Shown here: positions 25,055-33,943 of the stretch, in pieces
Layout of the letters: each line of letters begins with the position of its first letter
Position numbering within the stretch: the first letter of the stretch is position 1
Assembly: GCF_001421665.1 (NCBI RefSeq)
Contig: NZ_LMKV01000004.1
Coordinates: forward strand, 36,726 to 100,725
DNA: 64,000 nt
Origin: Sphingobium sp. Leaf26
GTDB taxonomy: Bacteria; Pseudomonadota; Alphaproteobacteria; Sphingomonadales; Sphingomonadaceae
Direction of reading: 5' to 3'
The notes under the pieces: generated by a model
Told to the model about the DNA's origin: nothing
Databases searched by the model: none
What the model saw: the letters and a program-made list of their open reading frames with translations, nothing else
Position numbers and translations under genes: made by a program

Positions 25055-27382
25055 ATGGCCGTCGGCCGCACCGTGAAACGCTCGCCGGAATGGCGCGAAA
25101 TGCTCAAGCGCAGCCTCCTTCGCAGCGGCGCGCTGATCGGCGCGATCACGCTCATGCTGGCGACCCTGTTCCTGGCGCTGGCGCTGCTCAGCTACGCCCC
25201 CAGCGACCCGTCGATGAACACGGTCGCGGGGGACCATGTCGCCAACATCATGCAGGCGCCCGGCGCATGGGCGGCCGATTTCCTGCTCTGGCTGCTGGGC
25301 GTGCCGGTCGCGCTGATCCTGCCGCTGATGGCCGTCACCGCCCGTCGTCTATGGGGCGATCAGGATATGCGCGGGTGGAAGGCGCAGTTCGGCAAATGCC
25401 TGTTCGGCATCGCCCTGATCGGCATCGCGCTGGCCCTGTTTCAGGATGCGCCGCTGGTCGGCTTGCCCGCCGGATGGGGCGGCGTCATCGGCCTTGTCGT
25501 GGCCAAGGGCATCGCCAGCCTGACGGCGCAGGCGCCCGCCGCTGCGCCGTGGATCAAGGGGGGTCTGGTCGCCGTGTCGCTGATCGCCGGCCTGTTCGCC
25601 TGCTATCGCAGCCTGGCGCTGGAAAAGCCGATCATCGCGCTGCGCCGCCCCTCGCTGCCCAAACTCAACCTGCCGCGTCCGACTCTGGGGTTCGGTGGGA
25701 CTGCTGCTGCGGCGCAAGACGATGATGATGACGACGGCGAACCAGCCGAGCGCGTCATCACCCCGCGCAAGCAGGTGTCGAACGAGCCCAAGCCGCCCAT
25801 CACCATCCAGTCGCCCAAGCCCGCCCCGGTGCAGCGCGCGATGGCGCCGGTCAGCCAGGACGATCTGTTCGGCCATAGCTCGCTGCCCTCGCCGGACCTG
25901 CTGAACCCGATTCCCGCCAATCAGGGCGGCAAGATCGACAAGGCCGCGCTGGAACGCAACGCCCGCCTGCTCGAATCGGTGCTGGACGACTTCCATGTGA
26001 AGGGCAACATCACCGAAGTCCGACCCGGCCCGGTCGTCACCATGTACGAACTGGAACCCGCGCCGGGCATCAAGGCCAGCCGCGTCATCGCGCTGGCGGA
26101 CGATATCGCCCGCAACATGTCGGCGCTGTCCGCCCGTGTCGCGACGATTCCCGGCCGCACCGTCATCGGCATCGAACTGCCCAATGCGAATCGGGAGGGC
26201 GTGTCCTTCCGCGAACTCATCATCAGCGAGCAATTCGGGCAGGAAGCGACCCTGCCGATCATATTGGGCAAGAATATTTCGGGCGAACCGATCATCGCCG
26301 ACCTCGCGCCCATGCCGCACCTGCTGATCGCGGGTACGACCGGATCGGGTAAATCCGTCGGCCTCAACGCGATGATCCTGTCGCTGCTCTACCGCATGAC
26401 GCCCGATCAGTTGCGCCTCATCATGATCGATCCCAAGATGCTGGAACTGTCGACCTATGACGACATCCCGCATCTCCTCTCCCCGGTCGTCACCGAACCG
26501 GCCAAGGCGATCCGCGCATTGAAATGGGCGGTGGAGCAGATGGAGGACCGTTATCGCATGATGGCGTCCATCTCCGTCCGCAACCTCGCCAATTATAATG
26601 AGAAGGTCCGCGCGGCGAAGGCCAAGGGCAAGCCGCTCGGCCGCCGCGTCCAGACCGGCTACGATCCCGAAAACGGCAAGCCCATCTATGAAGAGGAGCA
26701 GCTCGATTTCCAGCCGCTGCCACAGATCGTGGTGGTGGTCGACGAATTGGCTGACCTCATGATGACGGCAGGCAAGGAAGTCGAATTCCTGATCCAGCGC
26801 CTCGCGCAAAAGGCCCGCGCGGCCGGCATCCACCTCATCCTCGCCACCCAGCGTCCCTCGGTCGACGTCATCACCGGCGTCATCAAGGCGAACCTGCCGA
26901 CCCGCATCAGCTTCTTCGTCACGAGCAAGATCGACAGCCGCACCATCCTGGGCGAACAGGGCGCCGAACAACTGCTGGGCAAGGGCGACATGCTTTATAT
27001 GCACGGCGGCAAGGGCCTGACCCGCGTCCATGGACCATTCGTCTCGGACGACGAAGTCCGCGTCGTTGCCGACCATTGGCGCGCGCAGGGCCAGCCCGAC
27101 TATATCCAGGCCGTGACCGAAGAACCGGAAGAGGGGAGCTTCGCCCTCGATGGCGTGGACCTGGGCGACGACAGCCCCGACGCGCAACTGTTCCGCAAGG
27201 CGTGCCAGCTTGTGTTCGAAAACCAGAAGGCATCGACCAGCTGGCTCCAACGCCAACTCCGCGTCGGCTACAACTCGGCGGCGCGCCTGATCGAACGAAT
27301 GGAAGAGGAAGGTCTGGTCGGCCCCCCCAACCATGTCGGCCGCCGCGAAGTGCTGCGCGACGAGAATGGGAATCCGCTCTGA
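25055..27382 (+). CDS. ftsK: DNA translocase FtsK
   Basis: 775 residues from the ATG at 25055 with AGGA upstream; the frame extends 36 bases further but without support. About four N-terminal membrane segments (residues 25-190) are followed by an acidic/proline-rich linker (DDDDDDGEPAERV), then the motor with Walker A GTTGSGKS (427-434), Walker B VVVVDELADLMM and a RecA-like core, and the C-terminal winged-helix gamma domain (STSWLQRQLRVGYNSAARL) that reads KOPS. It couples terminus segregation to septation. The linker is short compared with E. coli FtsK. A candidate small RNA follows. Confidence 0.96.
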   Translation: MAVGRTVKRSPEWREMLKRSLLRSGALIGAITLMLATLFLALALLSYAPSDPSMNTVAGDHVANIMQAPGAWAADFLLWLLGVPVALILPLMAVTARRLWGDQDMRGWKAQFGKCLFGIALIGIALALFQDAPLVGLPAGWGGVIGLVVAKGIASLTAQAPAAAPWIKGGLVAVSLIAGLFACYRSLALEKPIIALRRPSLPKLNLPRPTLGFGGTAAAAQDDDDDDGEPAERVITPRKQVSNEPKPPITIQSPKPAPVQRAMAPVSQDDLFGHSSLPSPDLLNPIPANQGGKIDKAALERNARLLESVLDDFHVKGNITEVRPGPVVTMYELEPAPGIKASRVIALADDIARNMSALSARVATIPGRTVIGIELPNANREGVSFRELIISEQFGQEATLPIILGKNISGEPIIADLAPMPHLLIAGTTGSGKSVGLNAMILSLLYRMTPDQLRLIMIDPKMLELSTYDDIPHLLSPVVTEPAKAIRALKWAVEQMEDRYRMMASISVRNLANYNEKVRAAKAKGKPLGRRVQTGYDPENGKPIYEEEQLDFQPLPQIVVVVDELADLMMTAGKEVEFLIQRLAQKARAAGIHLILATQRPSVDVITGVIKANLPTRISFFVTSKIDSRTILGEQGAEQLLGKGDMLYMHGGKGLTRVHGPFVSDDEVRVVADHWRAQGQPDYIQAVTEEPEEGSFALDGVDLGDDSPDAQLFRKACQLVFENQKASTSWLQRQLRVGYNSAARLIERMEEEGLVGPPNHVGRREVLRDENGNPL

Positions 27383-27432
27383 CGCCTGCCGGAAGCGCTA
27401 CGATTGCGCTCCCTGCAATCGCGCTGCTTTCC

Positions 27433-27536
27433 TTCGCATTTGCGGTCATGAACCGGTTGGACCATAGAGAGTAGGCCTTTCAGGCATCCTCTCCTAAAAA
27501 CTTTCAGGGCTGATCGTCAGATCGGCCCTTTTTTTT
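27433..27536 (+). ncRNA. Candidate small RNA, copy 2, with palindromic upstream box and terminator
   Basis: Same architecture as 20659-20760: TTCGCATTTGCG (27433-27444), exactly 31 bases, then CCTTTCAGGCATCCTCTCCT (27476-27495), AAAAACTTTCA, then a terminator GGGCTGATC (27507-27515), loop GTCA, GATCGGCCC (27520-27528) and eight T. The 31-base spacer itself is not conserved, so selection appears to act on the palindrome and the 20-base block. Transcript start unknown. Located 50 bases after the ftsK stop; the terminator may also serve ftsK. Confidence 0.65.
27507..27536 (+). terminator. Rho-independent terminator of candidate small RNA copy 2
   Basis: 9-bp stem GGGCTGATC/GATCGGCCC with one G-T pair, 4-base loop GTCA, followed by eight T. 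Confidence 0.85.
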
Positions 27537-27553
27537 GTGGTCGGGGAAAGCCA

Positions 27554-27657
27554 GAGCATCGTGCGGAAAAGTGGGAACCGGTTTTTCGCTTAAAACGATG
27601 CGAAAACAAAAAACTGGAGCGCGCGACCTGCATCGGATTTAACGCAGCGCGCTCTAG
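27554..27657 (+). repeat. Dispersed intergenic repeat A, copy 2
   Basis: Runs from GAGCATCGTGCGG to GCGCTCTAG. Nearly identical to 7038-7136 on the same strand. This copy keeps the terminal GCTCTAG, so its ends (AGAGC...GCTCTAG) resemble those of element B at 7205-7311. The remaining 223 bases to lolA hold no recognised feature. Confidence 0.85.
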
Positions 27658-27880
27658 GCGTCTGGCTGTTGCTGCCGCGCCGATACCATGTTTCGAGCGG
27701 TGCCGCCGGTCAGACCGGCAGGGCGAGGCGGAAGCATGGGGATCGTGCCGTCCCGGCGCCACGCGGATGCTCTCCCCCATCACTCGTCTCCATATCTTGC
27801 TATTTCGGAACAGGCGGGTTCAGAACGGGTTCAAGCCGCATCACCTAGCCCTCTCTCCCCAACAATCGGAGTTGAACGCC

Positions 27881-28522
27881 ATGAAGCGCATCGTTGCGCC
27901 CCTCGCACTCGTCCTCGCCGCCGCGCCGCTGGTCGTCCCGACCGCGCCCGTCGCCGCGCAACAACAGGACCAGTCCGACCTTGCCAAGGTGAACGCCTAT
28001 ATCCGCAGCGTCACCACCCTGACCGCCGATTTCAGCCAGACCGACCGCAACGGTCAGACGCTGACCGGCAAGCTGACCTTGAAGCAGCCGGGCAAGATCC
28101 GCTTCCAGTATCAGAAGGGCGTGCCACTGCTGATCGTCAGCGATGGCAAGGCGCTGACCATGATCGACTATGAAGTGCGCCAGGTGCAGCGCTGGCCGAT
28201 CGGCAATTCGCCGCTGGGCGCGCTGCTCGACCCGTCGAAGGATCTGTCCAAATATGGCAAGCTGGTGCCGACCGGCGACCCGACGGTGCTCAGCGTCGAG
28301 GCGCGCGATCCCAAGCGGCCCGAATATGGCACCATCACGATGATCTTCAAACGCAATGCGTCCGGCCCGGCGGGGCTTCAGCTCTATGGCTGGGTCATGC
28401 TCGATTCGCAGAATAACCGCACGGCGGTCCGCTTCTCCAATCAAGTCTATGGCGCGCCGGTCGCCGATTCCGCCTTCCGCTGGACCGATCCGCGGCCCAG
28501 GGGTCGCTCGGCCGGCAGTTAA
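27881..28522 (+). CDS. lolA: Outer membrane lipoprotein carrier protein LolA-like
   Basis: 213 residues from the ATG at 27881 (MKRIVAPLALVLAAAPLVV), with a signal peptide ending near PVAAQ. LolA-domain features: YIRSVTTLTADFSQTDRNGQ, GKLTLKQPGKIRFQYQKG, LLIVSDGKALTMIDYEVRQV and RWPIGNSPLGALLD. It should carry lipoproteins from LolCDE across the periplasm. The partner lol genes are elsewhere. Alphaproteobacterial LolA proteins are divergent, so the family (LolA_2) is clear but the exact role is inferred. Confidence 0.85.
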   Translation: MKRIVAPLALVLAAAPLVVPTAPVAAQQQDQSDLAKVNAYIRSVTTLTADFSQTDRNGQTLTGKLTLKQPGKIRFQYQKGVPLLIVSDGKALTMIDYEVRQVQRWPIGNSPLGALLDPSKDLSKYGKLVPTGDPTVLSVEARDPKRPEYGTITMIFKRNASGPAGLQLYGWVMLDSQNNRTAVRFSNQVYGAPVADSAFRWTDPRPRGRSAGS

Positions 28523-28531
28523 CACGAGTGC

Positions 28532-28570
28532 CCGGCAAGACGGCCCGAGCCATCGGGCGCAATCTTGCCG
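28532..28570. terminator. Hairpin after lolA
   Basis: CCGGCAAGA near 28532 can pair with TCTTGCCGG ending near 28570, with an inner CCCGA/TCGGG stem. It begins about ten bases after the lolA stop. The T run after it is weak, so intrinsic termination is uncertain. Confidence 0.4.
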
Positions 28571-28695
28571 GCCCGTTCATCTGACGCTCATATGCGGCCC
28601 GCTAATCAGAAACCCACGGCGCGAGACCAAACCGGGATTTCCCCCCTGTTACCCGGTCCCCCCTCGCGTCGCGAAGCGCTTCAAGGGCGCGATCG

Positions 28696-28729
28696 AGACC
28701 CCCGTTCCACGCCCCCGGAGCGGGGGTCT
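28696..28729. terminator. Hairpin between lolA and xthA
   Basis: AGACCCCCG (28696-28704) pairs with CGGGGGTCT (28721-28729) over 9 bp with a 16-base loop. No long T run follows. Could be a terminator or an element of the xthA leader. Confidence 0.35.
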
Positions 28730-28790
28730 TACTTTGCCCACCACAGGCCTGGCGCTTGCGCAACGCCGTTTGCGCTCCTAGTTGCGAACC

Positions 28791-29588
28791 ATGGCCGACA
28801 CTCTCTCCATCTGTTCCTGGAACATCAACTCCGTCCGCGCACGCATCGACATCGTCGAACAGCTTCTGCGCATGGAGGCGCCCGACATCCTCTGCTTGCA
28901 GGAAACCAAGGTGGTGAACGAGATTTTCCCCACCGAAATGTTCCGCCGCATGGGCTATGTCCATCAGGTGCTGAACGGTCAGCGGATGCACCATGGCGTC
29001 GCGATCATGAGCAAGGTGCCGGTGCATGAGGATGACCGGTTCGACTGGCAGGCCAATGGCGAAGCGCGCCATGTCGGCGTCCGGCTCGACAATGGCGTGC
29101 GCATCGAAAATGTCTATGTGCCGGCCGGCGGCGACATTCCCGACCGGGACGTGAATCCCAAATTCGGCCAGAAGCTCGATTTCATCGAACGCATGATCCA
29201 GTGGTCGTCGGCGCTGGATGACAAGCCGGCCATCCTGACCGGCGATTTCAACATCGCGCCTCTGGAAAGCGACGTCTGGAGCCACAAGCAGTTGCTGAAC
29301 GTGGTCAGCCATACGCCGATCGAATGCGAGATTCTGGCGCGGTTGCAGGCATCGAACGACTGGGTCGATATCGGCCGTCATTTCCACCCCGCGCCCGCGC
29401 GTCTCTACACCTGGTGGAGCTATCGCGCGAAGGACTGGGCGGAATCGGATCGCGGCCGCCGCCTCGACCATATGTGGATGACGAAGGACGTCGCGGACAA
29501 GGCGGTCAGCCATCGTGTCGTCGAACCGGCGCGAAGCTGGATCAAGCCGTCCGATCATATCCCGATCATCACCGAGTTCGCCTTCTGA
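28791..29588 (+). CDS. xthA: Exodeoxyribonuclease III
   Basis: 265 residues from the ATG at 28791. Endonuclease/exonuclease/phosphatase fold: [19 protein letters not shown] (metal-binding Glu), [13 protein letters not shown] (Asp/Asn), YTWWSYR and RLDHMWM, and the C-terminal [10 protein letters not shown] with the catalytic Asp-His. It cuts at abasic sites and removes 3' blocks in base excision repair. Its stop overlaps the ribA start. Confidence 0.93.
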   Translation: MADTLSICSWNINSVRARIDIVEQLLRMEAPDILCLQETKVVNEIFPTEMFRRMGYVHQVLNGQRMHHGVAIMSKVPVHEDDRFDWQANGEARHVGVRLDNGVRIENVYVPAGGDIPDRDVNPKFGQKLDFIERMIQWSSALDDKPAILTGDFNIAPLESDVWSHKQLLNVVSHTPIECEILARLQASNDWVDIGRHFHPAPARLYTWWSYRAKDWAESDRGRRLDHMWMTKDVADKAVSHRVVEPARSWIKPSDHIPIITEFAF

Positions 29589-30658
29589 TGACCGCCGCGA
29601 CCGGGCGGGATGCGGCGCGGGCGATCGACGCGCTGCGCCGTGGCTGGGCGATCCGCCTGACCGCCCCCGATGGCGCGATCCGCCTGATGGCGATCGAGGG
29701 TGCGGACGCGGTGACGCTGGCGGATTTCGATCCGCAAGGCCGCGCCGACATCCTGATCTCGGCTGCGCGGGCCGAAACGCTCAAGCTCGCCAATCAACTC
29801 GCCGCCGCCGATCCCGACCTGCCGGTGCTGGTCGAGCGCGCGCCCTGGATCGACGCCGACGTCGCCACCGCCATTTCCGATCCCGTGCTGGACCTGGCGT
29901 CACCGCTCAAGGGGCCGTTCCGCGCGCGCGCCTTGCCGGCACCGCAGGCGGCCAAGGCGGCGCTGCGGCTCGCCCGCCTCGCCGGCATCCTGCCCGCCTA
30001 TTTCTTGGCTGAGGGCGACGGCCCGGTCGAGGCAGAGGTCAGCGCGGCCGCCATCGCTGCCTATGACGATGCCACCAACCTTGCCATCGCCACCCGCGCG
30101 CGCCTGCCCGTATCGGCCAGCGAAAGCGCGGAAATCATCGCCTTCCGCAGCCCGGACGAGCCGCGCGAACATGTTGCGCTGGTCGTCGGCAAGCGGGACG
30201 GCTCACCGCCCGTCGTCCGCCTGCACAGCGAATGCCTGACCGGCGACGTGCTGGGCAGCCTGAAATGCGACTGCGGCCCGCAACTGCATGAGGCGCTGCA
30301 CCGGATCGCCGACGCGCCATGGGGCATCTTGCTCTATCTGCGGCAGGAAGGGCGCGGCATCGGCCTCGTCAACAAGCTGCGCGCATACGCAATGCAGGAT
30401 CAGGGGTTCGACACGGTCGACGCCAATGTGCGCCTCGGCTTTGCGATCGACGCGCGGGATTTTTCGGTCGCGGCGCGCATGCTCGACCTGCTCGGCGTGG
30501 GGCAGGTCCGCCTGCTCACCAACAATCCCAACAAGGTGTCGGGGCTGGAAGCGGCCGGAATCAAGGTCGCGGAGCGCCTGCCGATCATCCTGGCCGCCAA
30601 TCCGCACAATGAACGCTATCTTGCCACCAAGCGCGACCGCACCGGCCACCAGTTATGA
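29588..30658 (+). CDS. ribA: GTP cyclohydrolase II
   Basis: 356 residues. A divergent N-terminal part (about residues 1-165) resembles a degenerate RibB-like or unknown domain; the active GTP cyclohydrolase II domain follows. Zinc ligands are in [17 protein letters not shown] (three Cys), then [18 protein letters not shown] and [18 protein letters not shown]. It opens GTP in the first step of riboflavin synthesis. The catalytic residues expected of RibB are not visible in the N-terminal part. One-base overlap with xthA. Confidence 0.92.
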   Translation: MTAATGRDAARAIDALRRGWAIRLTAPDGAIRLMAIEGADAVTLADFDPQGRADILISAARAETLKLANQLAAADPDLPVLVERAPWIDADVATAISDPVLDLASPLKGPFRARALPAPQAAKAALRLARLAGILPAYFLAEGDGPVEAEVSAAAIAAYDDATNLAIATRARLPVSASESAEIIAFRSPDEPREHVALVVGKRDGSPPVVRLHSECLTGDVLGSLKCDCGPQLHEALHRIADAPWGILLYLRQEGRGIGLVNKLRAYAMQDQGFDTVDANVRLGFAIDARDFSVAARMLDLLGVGQVRLLTNNPNKVSGLEAAGIKVAERLPIILAANPHNERYLATKRDRTGHQL

Positions 30659-31158
30659 CACTGATCCGCGTCGAAAGCGGCGCAGGTCGCCTGACCTTCG
30701 GCGATATCGCCATGGCGTGCACCATCGGTCGAAACGGCGCATGCGCAGCCGCAGACAAGCGGGAAGGAGATGGCTGCACGCCTTTGGGCACATGGCCCAT
30801 TCGCGGCGTCCTGCTGCGCCCCGGCAGGGTCGATTCGACCGGCATAATCCTGCCCTGGCGCTGGATACGTGCCCATGACGGCTGGTCGGACGACATCGCC
30901 GACCCGGCCTATAACCGCCCCGTCCGCCTGCCGCGTGCCTATTCCGCCGAAAGCCTGATCCGCACCGACGACGCCTATGACGTCATCGTCGTGCTCGGCC
31001 ATAATGATGCGCAGCCGGTGCCGGGCATGGGCAGCGCCATCTTCTTCCATCTGTCCGAAGGCCGCCCCACGGCAGGCTGCATTGCGATCGACCGCGACGA
31101 CATGCTTCAGCTCCTGCCATTGCTGGCACCGGGCGACGGGATGGAGATTACCGCTTAA
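30655..31158 (+). CDS. YkuD-type L,D-transpeptidase domain protein
   Basis: 167 residues without an obvious signal peptide. The YkuD motif is complete: [20 protein letters not shown] followed by the catalytic [14 protein letters not shown] (Cys about residue 143). The beginning ([17 protein letters not shown]... [27 protein letters not shown]) matches small YkuD/ErfK proteins. Such proteins form or edit 3-3 peptidoglycan cross-links; without a signal sequence the location is uncertain. Overlaps the ribA stop by four bases. Confidence 0.82.
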   Translation: MTLIRVESGAGRLTFGDIAMACTIGRNGACAAADKREGDGCTPLGTWPIRGVLLRPGRVDSTGIILPWRWIRAHDGWSDDIADPAYNRPVRLPRAYSAESLIRTDDAYDVIVVLGHNDAQPVPGMGSAIFFHLSEGRPTAGCIAIDRDDMLQLLPLLAPGDGMEITA

Positions 31159-31171
31159 TTCGGTTGGCGCT

Positions 31172-33934
31172 TCACGCTCGCTCCAGCGCCTCGCCCACTT
31201 CACCGCCTGCCGCCTCCAGCAGGCGCCGTTCCAGCGTCTGCAACCGCGCCTTGCTCTCGATCTTTCCGCCCAGCAGGTCGGTGACGTAGAAAGTATCGAC
31301 CGCCCGTTCGCCATAGGTGGCGACATGGGCGCTGTGCACCGTCACCTTCGACTGGAACAGCGCATTGGCGAGGCTGAACAGCAGCGCCGGCCGGTCGCGC
31401 GCATTGACTTCCACGACGGTAAAGCGGTTCGACGCCTTGTTGTCGATCAGCACATTGGGCTCGATGCGGAACGCCTCTGCGCGGGTGCGGGGCAGGGGGC
31501 GCGCGGCCAGCTTGGTGATCATCCGGTGCCGGTTGGACAAGGAATCCTCGATCGCGCCGCGAATCCGCCTGAGCTGGTCGTCGCTGTGGAACGCGCCGCC
31601 CAGCGGGTCCTGCACCAGGAAATTGTCGATCGCCACGCCGTCGCGGGTCGTGTGGATGCGCGCGTCGATGATGTTGCCGCCGGCCAGATGGATGGCGCCG
31701 GCGATGCGATAGAACAGCCCGGGATGGTCGGCGGCATAAACCGTCACCAGCGTCGCGCCGCGCTGCGGATAATATTGCGCCGCGATCGACAACTGCGCGT
31801 CGCCCGCCGCCAATATATGCTGGGCGTTGTGGAACAGGATATCGTCCGGCTCGGCGATCCAGTAGCTTTCGGGGAGCCGCTTGCCGAACGCGGCGAAGGT
31901 CGCCTCGTCCATGCCCAGCGCCGCGCGCAAAGCCGCCTGCTTCATCGCTACCCGCTCGCTACGCCCCTTCTGCTTGTGGCCCAGCCGCAGCACTTCCTCG
32001 GCCGCGTCATACAGGTCGCCCAGCAACTGCCGTTTCCAGCTATTCCATACGCCCGGTCCCACCGCGCGAATATCCACCACGGTCAGGCACAGCAGCAGCC
32101 GCAGCCGCTCCGGGCTCTGCACGACATCCACGAAGTCGAGGATCGTCTTGTAATCGGCCAGGTCACGCTTGAAGGCGGTGGCCGACATCAGCAGATGGTA
32201 TCGCACCAGCCAGGCGACCGTCTCCGTCTCCGCCGGCGTCAGGCCAAGCCGCGGGCACAGATGCTCCGCCACCTCCGCGCCCAACAGGCTATGATCGCCG
32301 CCGCGTCCCTTGGCGATATCGTGCAGCAGCACCGCGACATAGAGCGCGCGGCGCGACAGCAATTTGCCCATCAGATCGCTCGCCAGCGGATGGTCCTGCC
32401 CCAGCTCGCCCTTCTCGATCCGCGACAGCAGGCCGACGGCGCGGATGGTATGCTCATCGACCGTATAATGATGATACATATCGAACTGCATCTGCGCGAC
32501 GACGCGGCGGAAATCGGGCACGAACCGGCCGAACACCGTGGATTCGTTCATCCAGCGCAGCACCGTTTCGGGATCGCGCGGGCTGGTCAGCACATCCATG
32601 AAGGCGGCGTTGGCGCGGGCATCCTTGCGTATCCTGGCGGTGATCAGGCCCGCATCGCGGCTGGCGGCGCGCATCGCGCTGGGGTGAATCTGCAATTCAT
32701 GCCGATCCGCCACGGCGAATATTTCCAGCAACCGCACCGGGTCCGCCTGAAAGAAATCGTCGCTCGGCAGCGCGATCCGCCCGCGCTCCAGCACGAACCC
32801 GTCCAGCTTCTTGGGCCGGCGGAAGATGGACGGGATATAGCGCCGCCCCTTTTCCGCCATCTGGTCGTCCAGATGGGCCAGGAACACGGCGGTCAAATCG
32901 CCCACCGTCTTCGCGTTCAGGAAATAATAGCGCATGAAGCGCTCGACCCCGGACCGTCCCGCGCGCCCGGTAAAGTGCATCCGCGTCGCGGTTTCGAGCT
33001 GGAGGTCGAAGGTCAGCCGATCCTCGGCCCGCCCGGTGATGGTGTGCAGGTGGCACCGTACCGCCCACAGGAAATCCTCGGCCTTCTGGAACTGGCGCAA
33101 CTCGGCGTCCGTCAGCAGGCCGACATCGACCAGTTCGGCGACCGATCGCACCCGGTTCACATATTTGCCGATCCAGAACAGCGTATGCAGGTCGCGCAGC
33201 CCGCCCTTGCCTTCCTTCACGTTCGGCTCGACGACATAGCGGCTGTCGCCCATCCGCTTGTGCCGCTCGTCGCGCTCGACCAGCTTTTCGGTCACGAAGG
33301 CGCGGGCATTGCCCTGCATCACTTCGGCATCGAAGCGGACCGATGTCTCCTCATAGAGCGCCCGGTCGCCCCAGACATAGCGCGCCTCCAGCAGCGCGGT
33401 GCGGATCGTCAGGTCGCTCTTGGCCATCCGCATCGTCTCATCGACGGATCGACTGCTATGTCCGATCTTCAGCCCCAGGTCCCACAGCGAATAGAGCATG
33501 GATTCGATCACCTGCTCGGTCCAGCCGGTTGGCTTCCAGGGCGTGATGAAGCCGATATCGACGTCGCTGTGCGGCGCCATCTCGCCCCGGCCATAGCCGC
33601 CCACGGCGATCAGCGCGATCCGCTCGCCGGTGCTGCGATTGCCGGCGGGATAAAGGTGGTGCGTCGTCGCATCGTAGAGCAGCCGCAAAATCTGGTCGAT
33701 CAGGAAGGCGAAGGCCGTCACCGATTCCCGCCCGCGCGTCGGCTTGGCGCTCAGCCGGCGAGCGACTTCGGCCCGGCCCTCGTCCAGCGCCGCCTTCAAT
33801 TCCTTCACGATTGCGCCGCGCAGGCGCATGGCGTCGCCCCGATGCTCTTGCGCCAGGGCGTTGATCGTGTCGGAAATGGCGCGCCGGTCGATGATCGCAC
33901 GCCGCGATCCCAGCGCTGGATACTGTATGCCCAT
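31172..33934 (-). CDS. glnD: Bifunctional [PII] uridylyltransferase/uridylyl-removing enzyme
   Basis: 920 residues. The nucleotidyltransferase motif is GGYGRGEMAPHSDVDIGF (about residues 113-130), followed by a central helical domain, an HD domain (LYVAVLLHDIAKGRGGDHS) and two C-terminal ACT domains (TLVTVYAADHPGLFYRIAGA; VNARDRPALLFSLANALF). It modifies PII proteins in response to glutamine and thereby sets nitrogen assimilation. mutS lies 9 bases upstream on the same strand. ptsN in the same window is another nitrogen-linked regulator. Confidence 0.96.
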   Translation of the reverse strand: MGIQYPALGSRRAIIDRRAISDTINALAQEHRGDAMRLRGAIVKELKAALDEGRAEVARRLSAKPTRGRESVTAFAFLIDQILRLLYDATTHHLYPAGNRSTGERIALIAVGGYGRGEMAPHSDVDIGFITPWKPTGWTEQVIESMLYSLWDLGLKIGHSSRSVDETMRMAKSDLTIRTALLEARYVWGDRALYEETSVRFDAEVMQGNARAFVTEKLVERDERHKRMGDSRYVVEPNVKEGKGGLRDLHTLFWIGKYVNRVRSVAELVDVGLLTDAELRQFQKAEDFLWAVRCHLHTITGRAEDRLTFDLQLETATRMHFTGRAGRSGVERFMRYYFLNAKTVGDLTAVFLAHLDDQMAEKGRRYIPSIFRRPKKLDGFVLERGRIALPSDDFFQADPVRLLEIFAVADRHELQIHPSAMRAASRDAGLITARIRKDARANAAFMDVLTSPRDPETVLRWMNESTVFGRFVPDFRRVVAQMQFDMYHHYTVDEHTIRAVGLLSRIEKGELGQDHPLASDLMGKLLSRRALYVAVLLHDIAKGRGGDHSLLGAEVAEHLCPRLGLTPAETETVAWLVRYHLLMSATAFKRDLADYKTILDFVDVVQSPERLRLLLCLTVVDIRAVGPGVWNSWKRQLLGDLYDAAEEVLRLGHKQKGRSERVAMKQAALRAALGMDEATFAAFGKRLPESYWIAEPDDILFHNAQHILAAGDAQLSIAAQYYPQRGATLVTVYAADHPGLFYRIAGAIHLAGGNIIDARIHTTRDGVAIDNFLVQDPLGGAFHSDDQLRRIRGAIEDSLSNRHRMITKLAARPLPRTRAEAFRIEPNVLIDNKASNRFTVVEVNARDRPALLFSLANALFQSKVTVHSAHVATYGERAVDTFYVTDLLGGKIESKARLQTLERRLLEAAGGEVGEALERA

Positions 33935-33943
33935 ATGGTTTCT

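Noticed and set aside
25349..27334. 661-codon minus-strand frame
   Set aside because: Antisense shadow of ftsK, which has intact Walker motifs and a gamma domain.
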